Assembly: GCF_002802875.1 (NCBI RefSeq)
Contig: NZ_PEBI01000004.1
Span: forward strand, 1 to 64,000
Direction: 5' to 3'
Origin: Bifidobacterium primatium
GTDB lineage: Bacteria; Actinomycetota; Actinomycetes; Actinomycetales; Bifidobacteriaceae
DNA: 64,000 nt
Part shown: positions 1-8,392 of the stretch, in pieces
Layout: each line of letters begins with the position of its first letter
How positions within the stretch are numbered: the first letter of the stretch is position 1
Position numbers and translations under genes: made by a program
The notes under the pieces: generated by a model
Databases searched by the model: none
What the model saw: only the letters and a program-made list of their open reading frames with translations
Told to the model about the DNA's origin: nothing

Positions 1-253
1 ACGGCACAACCAGCCGGCCCGAAGACCAACCGGAAACGCACAATCCTTCAAAACGACAACCCAACCAACCGGAAAAAACCAACCGGCCGGGCCATCAACT
101 GGCAATCAAAAACAAAAATTCAGTAGTACAAAACACGCTCTTGAGTTCTCAAACCACCACCACACCAACAAACCAGACCCACAACCCAAGGAAGCAGGCC
201 GGCCGTGCCGGGCAGCGAGTAAGAAACTTACACCAACCCACACCACAACGCAA
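1..253 (-). promoter_or_regulatory. rRNA operon promoter and 16S leader (16S gene lies off the left edge)
   Basis: Read on the minus strand, positions 147-165 contain TTTGAGAACTCAAGAGCGTG-like sequence. This closely resembles the conserved processing and antitermination element of actinobacterial pre-16S leaders (GAGAACTCAACAGCGTG in Streptomyces). Upstream of it is a promoter with -35 TTGCGT (248-253), a 17-nt spacer and -10 TAAGTT (225-230). The stretch is very rich in A and C on the plus strand (G and T on the minus) and has no credible ORF. The inference is that a 16S rRNA gene begins to the left of base 1, reading leftward. An ITS is less likely because an intact protein gene, not 16S, lies upstream. 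Confidence 0.62.
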
Positions 254-320
254 ACCCAAACAAAACAACAACCCCAAAACCACTGAAAACAAACGCCACC
301 CACGGCGTGTCGCAAAAAGA

Positions 321-343
321 CGAAAAGCCCCTGCAGCGGGGCT
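321..343 (-). terminator. Rho-independent terminator upstream of the rRNA promoter
   Basis: A minus-strand hairpin AGCCCC / GGGGCT (326-331 and 338-343) is followed by TTTT. It would insulate the rRNA promoter at 225-253 from read-through out of the lipoprotein gene. Confidence 0.5.
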
Positions 344-501
344 CTCCGTCGCTGAAACCAGCATAAAAACCTCGAACATTACCGGAACATGACCACAAAA
401 ACACCACAACGAAAACAACGGAACAACACGATTCCGAAGAGACGCGAGATTCCCACCCCAGCGAGGAACGTCGTACGCATCGTCATTCTCCTGGTATGAC
501 A

Positions 502-529
502 AAACGGCAGACGTTATCGTCTGCCGTTT
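502..529 (-). terminator. Terminator of the HNH/Excalibur lipoprotein gene
   Basis: Perfect 12-bp arms AAACGGCAGACG / CGTCTGCCGTTT with a 4-nt loop, ending in TTTT on the minus strand, 20 nt after the stop codon of the lipoprotein gene. Confidence 0.75.
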
Positions 530-548
530 ATGACATCTATCTGCCTCC

Positions 549-1598
549 CTACTCGCAGGCCACACCGTCTCCGTCACGGTCCAGTTTCGTGGAGTATCCG
601 GGCTGTCCCCTGTACAGCGGAGCCTTACCTGCGGCACGGGCCGCGGAACAGTTCGCATAATAGGCGTCACCTGTCGATTGGGCGGAAGCCGTAGGCGCCG
701 ATGACGCGGTCGGCGTGGAGGTCGCCGTCGGCGAGGATGCGGCCGAAGCGGTCGGCGAGCTCGTAGCGCTGCCGGTCACGCTCGGCGTGGCCTTTGCCGA
801 AGCAGACGCCGAGAGCCCGTTATCAGCGGGAACGGTCTGGGATGGACATGACGCAAGCACGGATTCCATGGCGTCATGTTCGGCCTGCGTGACCCAGAGC
901 GAGTACTTGTGCTTCACACCTATCTGCCTGGCCACGTATGAGCATCGGTAGCTTTTGTTCGCAGGCAGCCATGTTGCAGCATCGCCGTCGCTTTTCTGCT
1001 CGTTCGACGGGCCGTCGACGGCAAGAAGGTTATAGGGGTCGTTGGCAAGGCGCTTGCGGGTATCGGAGTCGAGCTGCTGCGCTCCCTTCTGCCAGGCATC
1101 GGACAGGGCGACCACATGGTCGATCTGGACGGCCGTGGAGGTGTTCTGCCCGCGTTGGAACTGAATGGTCTTGCCCGTATACGGGTCGGCAAGCGTCCCG
1201 GTTGCGACCACGCAGTTGTGGGTGCCGCTCCGGTAGGTCACATTCGTCATGTCACGATTGAGGATATCGTTGCGCGTGTCGCATCCGTTGCCGTCCACGT
1301 CCGCCCATGCGGGGCCGAATTGGGTGCGCGCGTAGCCCGTTTTCGGCGCACGTCCCTTGATCGGCAATGAAGCAAGCACGGTGATGGCCCGGTCCTCATC
1401 CCCCGTATTCGTGGAGGAACCGCCGGCAGTGCCCGACGCGGCCGACGTAGAGGACGAGGATGACTGGACGGACCGGAAGGAAGCGGAATCTCCCGCGTCA
1501 TCGCAGGCCGCCAGAGCGATGATCAACGCCATGCATCCGGCGGCACAGGTTATACGGCGGGCCGTCGTCGCGAAAGAGTGTCCATGTAGGGGCATCAT
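549..1598 (-). CDS. Lipoprotein with HNH nuclease-like (DUF1524/GmrSD C-type) and Excalibur domains
   Basis: Predicted secreted lipoprotein of 349 residues. The start at 1598 is chosen because AAAGGA lies 6 nt before a double ATG; longer in-frame starts reach 1688. A signal peptide with RR near residue 14 leads to the lipobox L-A-A-C (Cys32). A folded domain in the first two thirds carries Q-I-D-H-V-V-A-L-S and N-D-P-Y-N-L-L-A-V, the histidine and asparagine pattern of HNH/DUF1524 nucleases. A Ser/Thr/Ala/Pro-rich linker follows, then a C-terminal Excalibur motif ending D-R-D-G-D-G-V-A-C-E, a probable Ca2+ site. Family knowledge suggests extracellular DNA degradation, but the substrate is not shown. 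The gene is probably monocistronic, between tRNA-Asn and a strong terminator. Confidence 0.8.
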   Translation of the reverse strand: MMPLHGHSFATTARRITCAAGCMALIIALAACDDAGDSASFRSVQSSSSSTSAASGTAGGSSTNTGDEDRAITVLASLPIKGRAPKTGYARTQFGPAWADVDGNGCDTRNDILNRDMTNVTYRSGTHNCVVATGTLADPYTGKTIQFQRGQNTSTAVQIDHVVALSDAWQKGAQQLDSDTRKRLANDPYNLLAVDGPSNEQKSDGDAATWLPANKSYRCSYVARQIGVKHKYSLWVTQAEHDAMESVLASCPSQTVPADNGLSASASAKATPSVTGSATSSPTASAASSPTATSTPTASSAPTASAQSTGDAYYANCSAARAAGKAPLYRGQPGYSTKLDRDGDGVACE

Positions 1599-1672
1599 GC
1601 CGGATCCTTTCATGCTGAGTTCGATCTCGCGGACCGTTGGTATACGGGTGCGCGGAATCGAATGCGGATATG

Positions 1673-1699
1673 AAAAAAGCCGAAGCAATGCTTCGGCTT
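1673..1699 (-). terminator. Terminator of tRNA-Asn
   Basis: Stem GCCGAAGC / GCTTCGGC with loop ATT, then TTTTTT on the minus strand, 7 nt beyond the 3' end of the tRNA. Confidence 0.85.
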
Positions 1700-1705
1700 A
1701 GTCCG

Positions 1706-1778
<73 letters not shown>

Positions 1779-1816
1779 ATATCTGATAAGTCGCTTGCGC
1801 GGCTCACAAGAAATGA

Positions 1817-1845
1817 AGGATAGCTGTAAATATGAGTGCATGCAA
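1817..1845 (-). promoter_or_regulatory. Promoter of tRNA-Asn
   Basis: Minus strand: -35 TTGCAT (1840-1845), exactly 17 nt, -10 TATCCT (1817-1822). The predicted start is about 30 nt before the mature tRNA 5' end. Confidence 0.6.
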
Positions 1846-1889
1846 CTTCGGCGTGTCTACCATTCGGCGAACCACCGGCGTGTATGCGA

Positions 1890-3188
1890 TCATGCCTCCC
1901 GTTGTCTGCGGCGACGCATCAATCTCGGCTCATCACCATCGTTTACGGTCACGGCGTCGATCACGACCTTGCTGACGTCGTCCATTTCGGGGAGACGGAA
2001 CATGATGTCCTCGAGTGTGCGTTCGATGATCGCACGCAGCCCCCTGGCGCCGGTTCCGCTGGCAATGGCCTTGGAGGCTATGGCGGTAATGGCCTCATCG
2101 GTGAAGACAAGATCGACGTCGTCGGCGATGAACAGCTTCTGATACTGCTTGGTCAGCGCATTCACCGGCTCTCTCAGAATCCTCTCAAGATCCGTTACCG
2201 TCAGATCATCCAATACGCTAAGCACGGGAAGACGCCCGATGAATTCGGGCAGCAGGCCGTATTCGACCAGATCGTCCGGCATCACCTGTTTGAGAATCTG
2301 GGAATCGGAGAGTTCCTTCTGCCGCCGTGCGGAGCCGAATCCGCTTTCACGACGGCCAAGACGCTGCTCGATGAGGTCCTTGAGCCCGACGAATGCCCCC
2401 GCGCAGATGAACAGGATGTTGCGCGTGTCGATCTGAACGGAATCCTGGTCGCGATGCTTTCTCGTCCCTTCCATGGGGACCGTGGCGACGGTGCCTTCGA
2501 TAATCTTCAGCAGCGCCTGCTGGACACCTTCGCCGGAGACGTCGCGCGTGATGGAGACGTTCTCTCCGCTTTTGCGCGCGATCTTGTCGATCTCGTCGAT
2601 ATAGATGATGCCCCTGCCGGCACGCTCGACGTCGCCGTCGGCCGCCTGTATGAGTCGTTGCAGCACGGTTTCGACGTCATCCCCCACGTAGCCGGCCTCG
2701 GTCAGCGTGGTGGCGTCGGTGATCACGAACGGCACGTTCATCACCCGTGCGAGGGTCTGGGCGAGATAAGTCTTGCCTACTCCCGTGGGACCGAGCAGCA
2801 TGATGTTCGACTTGGCGATCTCCACGTCGTCGAATCGCCCGTGCCTGCTCCCCTGCCTTATGGACAGCCGCTCCGCCTTCTCCTGCAGTTCCATGTTCAC
2901 GCGTTTGTAGTGGTTGTACACCGCGACGGAGAGAGTGCGTTTCGCGTCGGATTGTCCGACGACGAAACGATTGAGGTAATCGAATATTCGTCGGGGAACG
3001 GGCAGTCTCAAGGCATCGGCTTCGGCGTCACGTCGCCGTTCGTCGGAAATGATATCCACGCACAGTTCGATGCATTCGTCACAGATGGATGCTCCGGGGC
3101 CGGTGACGAGTTTACGTACCTGATGCTCGTTTTTCCCGCAAAACGTACAGGTTGGCGTCTCTTCGTTGTAGCTGATCACCGTTCCCAT
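1890..3188 (-). CDS. clpX: ATP-dependent Clp protease, ATPase subunit ClpX
   Basis: AAA+ unfoldase that recognises, unfolds and threads substrates into ClpP. The start is set at the ATG at 3188 (432 residues) because GGAGGG lies 9 nt upstream and the protein then begins with the usual short lead-in to the zinc-binding domain (Cys14, Cys17, Cys36, Cys39). Further motifs are Walker A G-P-T-G-V-G-K-T (about residue 127), Walker B I-I-Y-I-D-E-I-D and the sensor region typical of HslU/ClpX ATPases. The gene is last in the order tig, clpP1, clpP2, clpX on the minus strand. It is separated from clpP2 by 119 nt holding a large stem-loop, so its expression may be partly uncoupled. Identification is secure. 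Confidence 0.97.
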   Translation of the reverse strand: MGTVISYNEETPTCTFCGKNEHQVRKLVTGPGASICDECIELCVDIISDERRRDAEADALRLPVPRRIFDYLNRFVVGQSDAKRTLSVAVYNHYKRVNMELQEKAERLSIRQGSRHGRFDDVEIAKSNIMLLGPTGVGKTYLAQTLARVMNVPFVITDATTLTEAGYVGDDVETVLQRLIQAADGDVERAGRGIIYIDEIDKIARKSGENVSITRDVSGEGVQQALLKIIEGTVATVPMEGTRKHRDQDSVQIDTRNILFICAGAFVGLKDLIEQRLGRRESGFGSARRQKELSDSQILKQVMPDDLVEYGLLPEFIGRLPVLSVLDDLTVTDLERILREPVNALTKQYQKLFIADDVDLVFTDEAITAIASKAIASGTGARGLRAIIERTLEDIMFRLPEMDDVSKVVIDAVTVNDGDEPRLMRRRRQREA

Positions 3189-3250
3189 AGGCTCTTTCCC
3201 TCCGACGCGGGTACTACGTATTCGTCCGTATTCGATTGCAGGTATGTGAT

Positions 3251-3295
3251 AAGGATGAGACCGGGACCCCTTTCGGGGCACTCGGTCTCATCCTT
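3251..3295 (-). other. Large stem-loop between clpP2 and clpX
   Basis: Arms of 13 perfect base pairs (AAGGATGAGACCG 3251-3263, CGGTCTCATCCTT 3283-3295) enclose a second small hairpin CCCC-TTTC-GGGG. No T-run follows on the minus strand, so it may be a partial terminator, a processing site or an mRNA stabiliser rather than a full stop. Confidence 0.65.
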
Positions 3296-3307
3296 GATGA
3301 CATGGCA

Positions 3308-3961
3308 TCACTGACGATGTTCCAGCACCTCGTCGACGATGCCGTATTCCTTGGCCTGCTGGGCCGTGAGGAAGGTATCCACTTCGATGTCCTTGCGGAT
3401 TCGTTCCACATCCTGGCCGGTGTGCTTGACCAGAGTGTTCTCGAGCCACTCGCGCATGCGCAGCATTTCCTTGGCCTGGATCTCGATCTCCGTGGCCTTG
3501 CCGAAGCCCTGATCGATGGCGGGCTGGTGGATGAGCACTCGCGCGTTCGGCAGCATCAGTCGCTTGCCCTTCGTGCCGGCGGCAAGGAGAATGGCGGCGG
3601 CCGAAGCGGCCTGTCCGAGACAGACGGTCTGCACATCGGGCTTGATGTACTGCATGGTGTCGTAGATGGCGGTCATGGCCGTCATGGAGCCACCGGGGGA
3701 ATTGATGTACATCATGACGTCACGGTTCGGGTCCTGGCTCTCCAGAACCAGCAGCTGCGCCATGATGTCGTCGGCAGAGGTGTCGTCGACCTGTACGCCC
3801 ATGAAGATGATGCGGTCCTCGAACAGCTTGGTGTAGGGGTCCTGACGCTTGAACCCGTATGGCGTCTTCTCCTCGAACTGGGGAAGGATATAGCGGTTCT
3901 GCGGCATCATGCCGGCCAGGCGCTGGGCGCGCGCCACGTACTGTGCTTCTTCGGAGGCCAT
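3308..3961 (-). CDS. clpP2: ATP-dependent Clp protease proteolytic subunit ClpP2
   Basis: Serine peptidase ring subunit that in actinobacteria forms a mixed ClpP1P2 tetradecamer docking to ClpX or ClpC. The start at ATG 3961 (217 residues) is preferred over a GTG at 3970 because AGGG lies 8 nt before the ATG. The catalytic serine is in G-Q-A-A-S-A (Ser120) and the histidine in V-L-I-H-Q-P-A (His145); the oxyanion loop S-P-G-G-S is at 88-92. The start follows the clpP1 stop (TAA 3965-3963) by 1 nt, so the two subunits are probably translationally coupled and made in matched amounts. The 35-residue N-terminal extension before the core is longer than that of ClpP1. Confidence 0.97.
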   Translation of the reverse strand: MASEEAQYVARAQRLAGMMPQNRYILPQFEEKTPYGFKRQDPYTKLFEDRIIFMGVQVDDTSADDIMAQLLVLESQDPNRDVMMYINSPGGSMTAMTAIYDTMQYIKPDVQTVCLGQAASAAAILLAAGTKGKRLMLPNARVLIHQPAIDQGFGKATEIEIQAKEMLRMREWLENTLVKHTGQDVERIRKDIEVDTFLTAQQAKEYGIVDEVLEHRQ

Positions 3962-3962
3962 G

Positions 3963-4577
3963 TTACTCACCCTTCTTTTCAGCGGTCATGGTACCGGCGG
4001 TCGTTACGATCTTATCGACGAATCCGTATTCCAAGGCTTCCTTGGCGGTGTACCAGTGGTCGTACTCGTTGTCGCGATAGATTTCCTCAAGCGTATGGCC
4101 GGTCTGCTGGGCCGTGAGCTCGGCGAGGGTGCGCTTCATGTCCATGATGAGTTCGGCGCTGATACGCACATCGGTGGTGGTGCCGCCGATGCCGCCGGAG
4201 GGCTGGTGCATCAGCACACGGGCGTGCGACGTGAGGAAACGCTTGCCGGGGGTGCCGGAGCTGAGCAGGAACTGTCCCATGGAGGCGCACATGCCCAGAC
4301 CCACGGTGGCCACATCGGGCTCGATGAGCTGCATGGTGTCGTAGATGGCCATGCCGGCGGTGATGGAGCCACCGGGCGAATTGATGTACAGCCAGATGTC
4401 CTTCTTCGGATCCTCAGCAGCCAGCATCAGCATCTGGGCGCTGATGCGATTGGCCATATCATCCTTGACTTCTTCGCCGAGCCAGATGATGCGGTCCTTC
4501 AGCAGACGATTGAAAATCGGGTCGACGGGACCTGCCGGGGCGTCATCAGCGGCCATCACCGGCGATGGGGTAAGCAT
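3963..4577 (-). CDS. clpP1: ATP-dependent Clp protease proteolytic subunit ClpP1
   Basis: First of two paralogous ClpP subunits. The start is set at ATG 4577 (204 residues) because AAGGTGA precedes it by 5 nt; an in-frame ATG at 4631 would add 18 residues of uncertain value. The catalytic serine is in G-M-C-A-S-M-G (Ser99), the histidine in V-L-M-H-Q-P-S (His124), and the S-P-G-G-S oxyanion loop is at 67-71. It is co-transcribed with clpP2. About 130 nt upstream is a TTTGCGC-N5-GCGCAAA dyad resembling the ClgR operator known to activate clpP1P2 in actinobacteria. Confidence 0.96.
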   Translation of the reverse strand: MLTPSPVMAADDAPAGPVDPIFNRLLKDRIIWLGEEVKDDMANRISAQMLMLAAEDPKKDIWLYINSPGGSITAGMAIYDTMQLIEPDVATVGLGMCASMGQFLLSSGTPGKRFLTSHARVLMHQPSGGIGGTTTDVRISAELIMDMKRTLAELTAQQTGHTLEEIYRDNEYDHWYTAKEALEYGFVDKIVTTAGTMTAEKKGE

Positions 4578-4887
4578 GGTAGTCACCTTGTCACCTATCT
4601 CCTTGTATGCGTGACGCACTTTTGCATGCACATCACGGTCATTGATTGGTTGCCGAACGTATTCGGCACTAGTAGTAGGCTACCGCCTGATGTCGTCTTC
4701 CGTGGTATTTTGCGCTGAATGCGCAAAGAACACGAAGCAGGAGTCGTTCCTCGCAGCCGTCCACGTAACGGGCCGCTCCCCCGATGCTCCCGACGAATAC
4801 GAGAACGGCGCGGACCATGACTGGTCCGCGCCGTTCATACGTTAACCATCCGATACGGAATCTTCCGATGGACGACCGTGAATACGA
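4578..4887. promoter_or_regulatory. clpP1 upstream region with ClgR-like dyad
   Basis: This 310-nt gap holds the tig terminator (4803-4836) and, at 4709-4727, a perfect dyad TTTGCGC-TGAAT-GCGCAAA. Its core CGC-N5-GCG matches the published ClgR pattern. A weak -10 candidate (TAGCCT, 4677-4682 on the minus strand) lies about 38 nt downstream of the dyad centre, a geometry that suits activation. No gene was seen here. Confidence 0.6.
4803..4836 (-). terminator. Stem-loop terminator after tig
   Basis: Perfect 15-bp arms GAACGGCGCGGACCA / TGGTCCGCGCCGTTC with a 4-nt loop, 52 nt after the tig stop. There is no long T-run, but the stem is strong enough to separate tig from clpP1P2. Confidence 0.65.
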
Positions 4888-6249
4888 CTACTCGGCGTCG
4901 TTGGCGATCTGGTCGGCGACGGCGGCAGCGGCGGAGGCGGCCTCAACGCTTTCCTGGGCTTCCTCTTCCTCACCGAGGAACTGGCTCAGATCGAGGGCGT
5001 TGCCTTCCGGGTCGACGAAGGAGACGGCGCGCATACCGGCCAGCAGGCCCTTGGAGCGGCCGACTTCCTGCACGGCGGAGCCGATCTGACCGTTCTGGAT
5101 GATGGAGCTGATGAAGCGGTTCGGGTCCATGCCGTACTGCTGGGCGATGGAGGACAGGAACTGCATGACATCGTTCTGGGAGACCTTGACGTCCATCTTC
5201 TCGGCGAGGGCGTCGAGCGTGATCTGGTCGCGAAGTTCCTTTTCGGCGGACTCTTCGGCTTCCTTCTTCTGCTCGTCGGTGGCGCTCTCCGGATCCGGGG
5301 TCATCGACTTGATGTGCTCGGCGACGAGGTTGGCCTTGATGCCCTTCGGCACCGGAATCTCGACGGATTCCTGCAGCTTGGCGATGAAGGCGTCGCGGGC
5401 GTCGTTCGCCTGACGGCCCTCGGCGTCGCGCTCGCACTGCTTGCGCACGTCGGCCTTCAGCTCGTCGAGCGTGTCGAACTCGGAGGCTTCCTGGGCGAAG
5501 TCATCGTTGAGCTCGGGGAGCTCTTCCGCCTTGACGGAGTTGACCTTCACCTTGATCTGGGCCTTCTCGCCGGCGTGATCGCCGCCCTCGAGAGTGCTTT
5601 CGAACGTGGTCTCCTCGCCGGCGGACAGGCCTTCGAGGGCCTCATCCATGCCTTCGAGCATGGTGCCGGAGCCGAGCTCGTAGCTCACGCCTTCCTGGGA
5701 GTCGACGGACTCGCCGTCGATCTGGGCCTCAAGGTCGATGTTGGCGTAGTCGCCCTTGCCGGCGGGACGATCCACACCCACCAGGGTGCCGAAGCGCTGG
5801 CGCAGGTTCTCGAGACGCTTCTCGACGTCCTCATCGGACACGGCCGGCTTGGCGACCTCGATGCTCAGGCCGTCGAGCTCGGGCAGGTCGAACTTCGGAC
5901 GGACCTCGACCTCGGCAGTGAACTTCAGCTTGGTGTCGTCCTTGGCCGACTCCGGAAGCTCCTTGATGTCGAGCTTCGGCTGATCCATCGGACGCAGTTC
6001 CTTCTCCTCGGCGGCCTTGGAATACAGCTCCGGAACGGCATTGTTGACGGCTTCTCCGGCGACGGCGCCGAAGCCGACGCGCTGGTCGATGATCTTGCCG
6101 GGGACGTGGCCCTTGCGGAAGCCGGGGATGTTCACCTGCTTGGCGATCTCCTTGCGAGCCGCATCGAGGTACGGATCGAACTCCTCAGGATTGACGGTGA
6201 CCGTCAGACGGACCTTGGTGGGTTCCAGATTCCTCACGGTGATTTTCAC
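4888..6249 (-). CDS. tig: Trigger factor (ribosome-associated chaperone/prolyl isomerase)
   Basis: First chaperone met by nascent chains at the ribosome exit. The start is GTG at 6249 (453 residues): GGAG lies 6 nt upstream and the product then begins V-K-I-T-V-R-N-L-E, the family's normal N-terminus; an ATG at 6288 would add 13 atypical residues. The ribosome-binding signature G-F-R-K-G-H-V-P is near residue 45, the FKBP-type PPIase domain spans roughly 150-245, and the rest is the helical substrate-binding domain. The C-terminus is acidic and alanine-rich, as in other actinobacterial trigger factors. The gene lies directly upstream of clpP1P2-clpX, the common bacterial order. Confidence 0.96.
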   Translation of the reverse strand: MKITVRNLEPTKVRLTVTVNPEEFDPYLDAARKEIAKQVNIPGFRKGHVPGKIIDQRVGFGAVAGEAVNNAVPELYSKAAEEKELRPMDQPKLDIKELPESAKDDTKLKFTAEVEVRPKFDLPELDGLSIEVAKPAVSDEDVEKRLENLRQRFGTLVGVDRPAGKGDYANIDLEAQIDGESVDSQEGVSYELGSGTMLEGMDEALEGLSAGEETTFESTLEGGDHAGEKAQIKVKVNSVKAEELPELNDDFAQEASEFDTLDELKADVRKQCERDAEGRQANDARDAFIAKLQESVEIPVPKGIKANLVAEHIKSMTPDPESATDEQKKEAEESAEKELRDQITLDALAEKMDVKVSQNDVMQFLSSIAQQYGMDPNRFISSIIQNGQIGSAVQEVGRSKGLLAGMRAVSFVDPEGNALDLSQFLGEEEEAQESVEAASAAAAVADQIANDAE

Positions 6250-6300
6250 TCTGCGCTCCAATTCGTAGAAAACTTCGGTTATAGCCATTCAAGGCAACCG

Positions 6301-7590
6301 TTACATTGTAACCCTACTCACGGACTCTGCAATGAGCGAAATCTGCCAGTCTCTGGCACCCTGCGCCTTCAGGAAGTCGGGGATGTCCTCGGGACGTGGG
6401 TTTTTCCAGCAAAGATTACGCACGATCTGTGGTTTGAGCAGCACCTCGACGGGCGTATGCGTGTCCTCTCCGATCTGCGCGATCACCTGCCGGACCGCCT
6501 GCAGCCGCGCGAATCGTTCGGGATGATGGACCCTCCAGTACTTCATGGAGCGGGGCGCATTCGTGATGTCCTCGTTCATCGGCTTCGGCGCGGTGGTCGG
6601 CAGCTCGTCCACCGACAGCGCCAAGGCGTCGAGGATGGCCTGCCTCCACACGGAGGGCTTCACTCGGCGCTGCAACGGGGCATACCGCTCGAACATCTTG
6701 TCCTGTTCGCTGTCGGTATGCATGCGCACCCGTTCGTTCAGGGAGCGTATGGCCTTGAACTGCCTGGAATTGCGGGGCTTGCGCTCCCCCGCCTCGATCA
6801 TTGCGGTATCGGACAGCAGCAGCGTGGGAGCGATGTCCAGCTCCCTGGCGTATCTGTCTCTGACGGTCCAGAGGCTGCGTACCACGGCAAGGCCACGCGG
6901 GTCATGGTTCAGCGCAGTGATATGCGACACCCGCCTCCATGGTTCAGGATGCGCCGCACGGGGCTCGCCTCCCTTGACGAGCAGATATGAGAACTCCTCG
7001 CGCGCCCATTCCAGCTTGCCCTGACCGCGGAGCTCGTCAAGCAGCCTGGCACGCAGCTCGATGAGCACCTCGACATCCAGCGCGGCGTAGTTCCGCCAGT
7101 CCCGAGGCAGGGGGCGGTACGACCAATCGGCTGCGGAATGCTCCTTCGACAGCACCAGCCCCAGATACTTCGCCGTCACCGACGCCAGGCCGAAACGCGT
7201 GTTGCCGATCAGTCGCGCGGCGACCTCGGTGTCGAACACCGCCGACGGCCTCATGCCCAGCGCAAAGAAGCCCGGCAGGTCCTGCAGGGAGTCGTGGATG
7301 ATCCAGTCGACGCCTTTCACCGCATCGTTGAAATCCCCCCAGTCGACACCTTCGGCCTCAAGGGCCACGGGATCGAACAGGGCTATGCCGGCCCCGTTTC
7401 TTTTGAACTGCACGAGCCAGTCCTCCTGCCCGTACCGGAAACCCGACGCCCTTTCGGCATCGGCCGCCACGGGTCCGTCGGCCTGCGCGAAACGCTCCAC
7501 CATCGCGTCGAACGCCTCTCTGGTGTCGATGACGTCGGGTACTCCCCCACGGGGTTCTTTCAACAGGTGGGGTTCTACGGAATCAATCAA
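6301..7590 (-). CDS. rnd: Ribonuclease D-like 3'-5' exonuclease with HRDC domain
   Basis: DEDDy-family 3'-5' exoribonuclease for tRNA and other stable RNA 3' maturation. Exonuclease motifs are A-A-D-A-E-R-A-S-G-F-R-Y (Exo I), I-I-H-D-S-L-Q-D-L (Exo II) and N-Y-A-A-L-D-V-E (Exo III with Y and D). A helical HRDC nucleic-acid-binding domain follows around residues 210-290, plus a C-terminal extension typical of actinobacterial forms. The start is uncertain: TTG at 7590, with GGAAG 9 nt upstream and overlapping the DUF3000 stop, is preferred; ATG at 7611 is the alternative. It is transcribed with DUF3000, a conserved actinobacterial pairing. Confidence 0.88.
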   Translation of the reverse strand: MIDSVEPHLLKEPRGGVPDVIDTREAFDAMVERFAQADGPVAADAERASGFRYGQEDWLVQFKRNGAGIALFDPVALEAEGVDWGDFNDAVKGVDWIIHDSLQDLPGFFALGMRPSAVFDTEVAARLIGNTRFGLASVTAKYLGLVLSKEHSAADWSYRPLPRDWRNYAALDVEVLIELRARLLDELRGQGKLEWAREEFSYLLVKGGEPRAAHPEPWRRVSHITALNHDPRGLAVVRSLWTVRDRYARELDIAPTLLLSDTAMIEAGERKPRNSRQFKAIRSLNERVRMHTDSEQDKMFERYAPLQRRVKPSVWRQAILDALALSVDELPTTAPKPMNEDITNAPRSMKYWRVHHPERFARLQAVRQVIAQIGEDTHTPVEVLLKPQIVRNLCWKNPRPEDIPDFLKAQGARDWQISLIAESVSRVTM

Positions 7591-8221
7591 TGTTTGGTTC
7601 TTCCAGTTCATCGTTGTCGTCAAGGGTCTGCAGGAATCGCGCCCAGCCATCGATCTGCATCGCGGCATCCGGGCTTCCGTCGGGGCCGAGCACAGGAGTC
7701 CATGACACCCGGAGCTCGCAGCCGTGGCTCCGCTCTTGCGTGGAGTATCGTGCCAGGGTCCCGAACGAAGTGTTCTGATTCAGACTTACCGTACCACCAA
7801 GGGTTTCCTCCTGGACGCCGGTCATCATCCTTTCCAGCCAGTCCCAGGTCAACGACGCCGTAAGATCGTCGACGCGTCGCTCGTCCGATGTCACCGACGC
7901 AAAGGCGACGCAGCGCCAATGCGAATCCCATGCCTCCTGCACACGTTCCCGGTACAGCAGCAGCAGCCAGCCGCCGACCGTGCAATGGGAAACGTCCTCG
8001 ATGCCCAACTGCACGCCTATGCCGTAATCGGCCATGGAGGCCGGCACTGCTATCTCCCGATATGACACACCCTTGCGAGGCGTCATGGAACGCACCGATT
8101 CCACGGCCCGCAACACCACGTCGGGGGCCGGAACGCCACGGTCGCTGTTGTCCGAGGCTGATTGCTGCATATGGGGCGTCATCGCCGACACGCCCGCAGG
8201 GAAAGCGTAAATCTCGGCCAT
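7583..8221 (-). CDS. DUF3000 family protein
   Basis: Conserved actinobacterial protein of about 212 residues with no known activity. Recognisable DUF3000 features are the central S-L-T-W-D-W-L-E block and the following G-G-T-V-S-x-N-x-x-x-S-F-G segment, which suggest a single soluble domain. The start is uncertain: ATG 8221 is chosen, with 8254 possible; neither has a strong ribosome-binding site. It overlaps or abuts rnd, so the two are probably co-expressed and may act in the same RNA-related process, which is inference from neighbourhood only. Confidence 0.75.
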   Translation of the reverse strand: MAEIYAFPAGVSAMTPHMQQSASDNSDRGVPAPDVVLRAVESVRSMTPRKGVSYREIAVPASMADYGIGVQLGIEDVSHCTVGGWLLLLYRERVQEAWDSHWRCVAFASVTSDERRVDDLTASLTWDWLERMMTGVQEETLGGTVSLNQNTSFGTLARYSTQERSHGCELRVSWTPVLGPDGSPDAAMQIDGWARFLQTLDDNDELEEPNID

Positions 8222-8326
8222 AGTCCAACAATAACCCAACGGCAACGGAATCATGCGGATTTACTATCAGGGTCCACCCAAAGCACACCCTTCTTCCGAA
8301 AACACGCAGTGCGAAAGCGCCGAGAA

Positions 8327-8372
8327 CGCATATCGTCCCGCTCCCCCATGCGAAGGACCGGGACGATATGCG
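8327..8372 (-). terminator. Stem-loop terminator after pflA
   Basis: Perfect 14-bp arms CGCATATCGTCCCG / CGGGACGATATGCG with an 18-nt loop, 20 nt past the pflA stop. The T-run is weak. Confidence 0.65.
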
Positions 8373-8392
8373 AAAAGAATCGGATGATGCGT

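Noticed and set aside
141-392. An 83-codon plus-strand open frame in the AC-rich left region
   Set aside because: Low complexity (Thr, Asn, Pro, Lys), no ribosome-binding site, and it runs through the rRNA promoter on the other strand.
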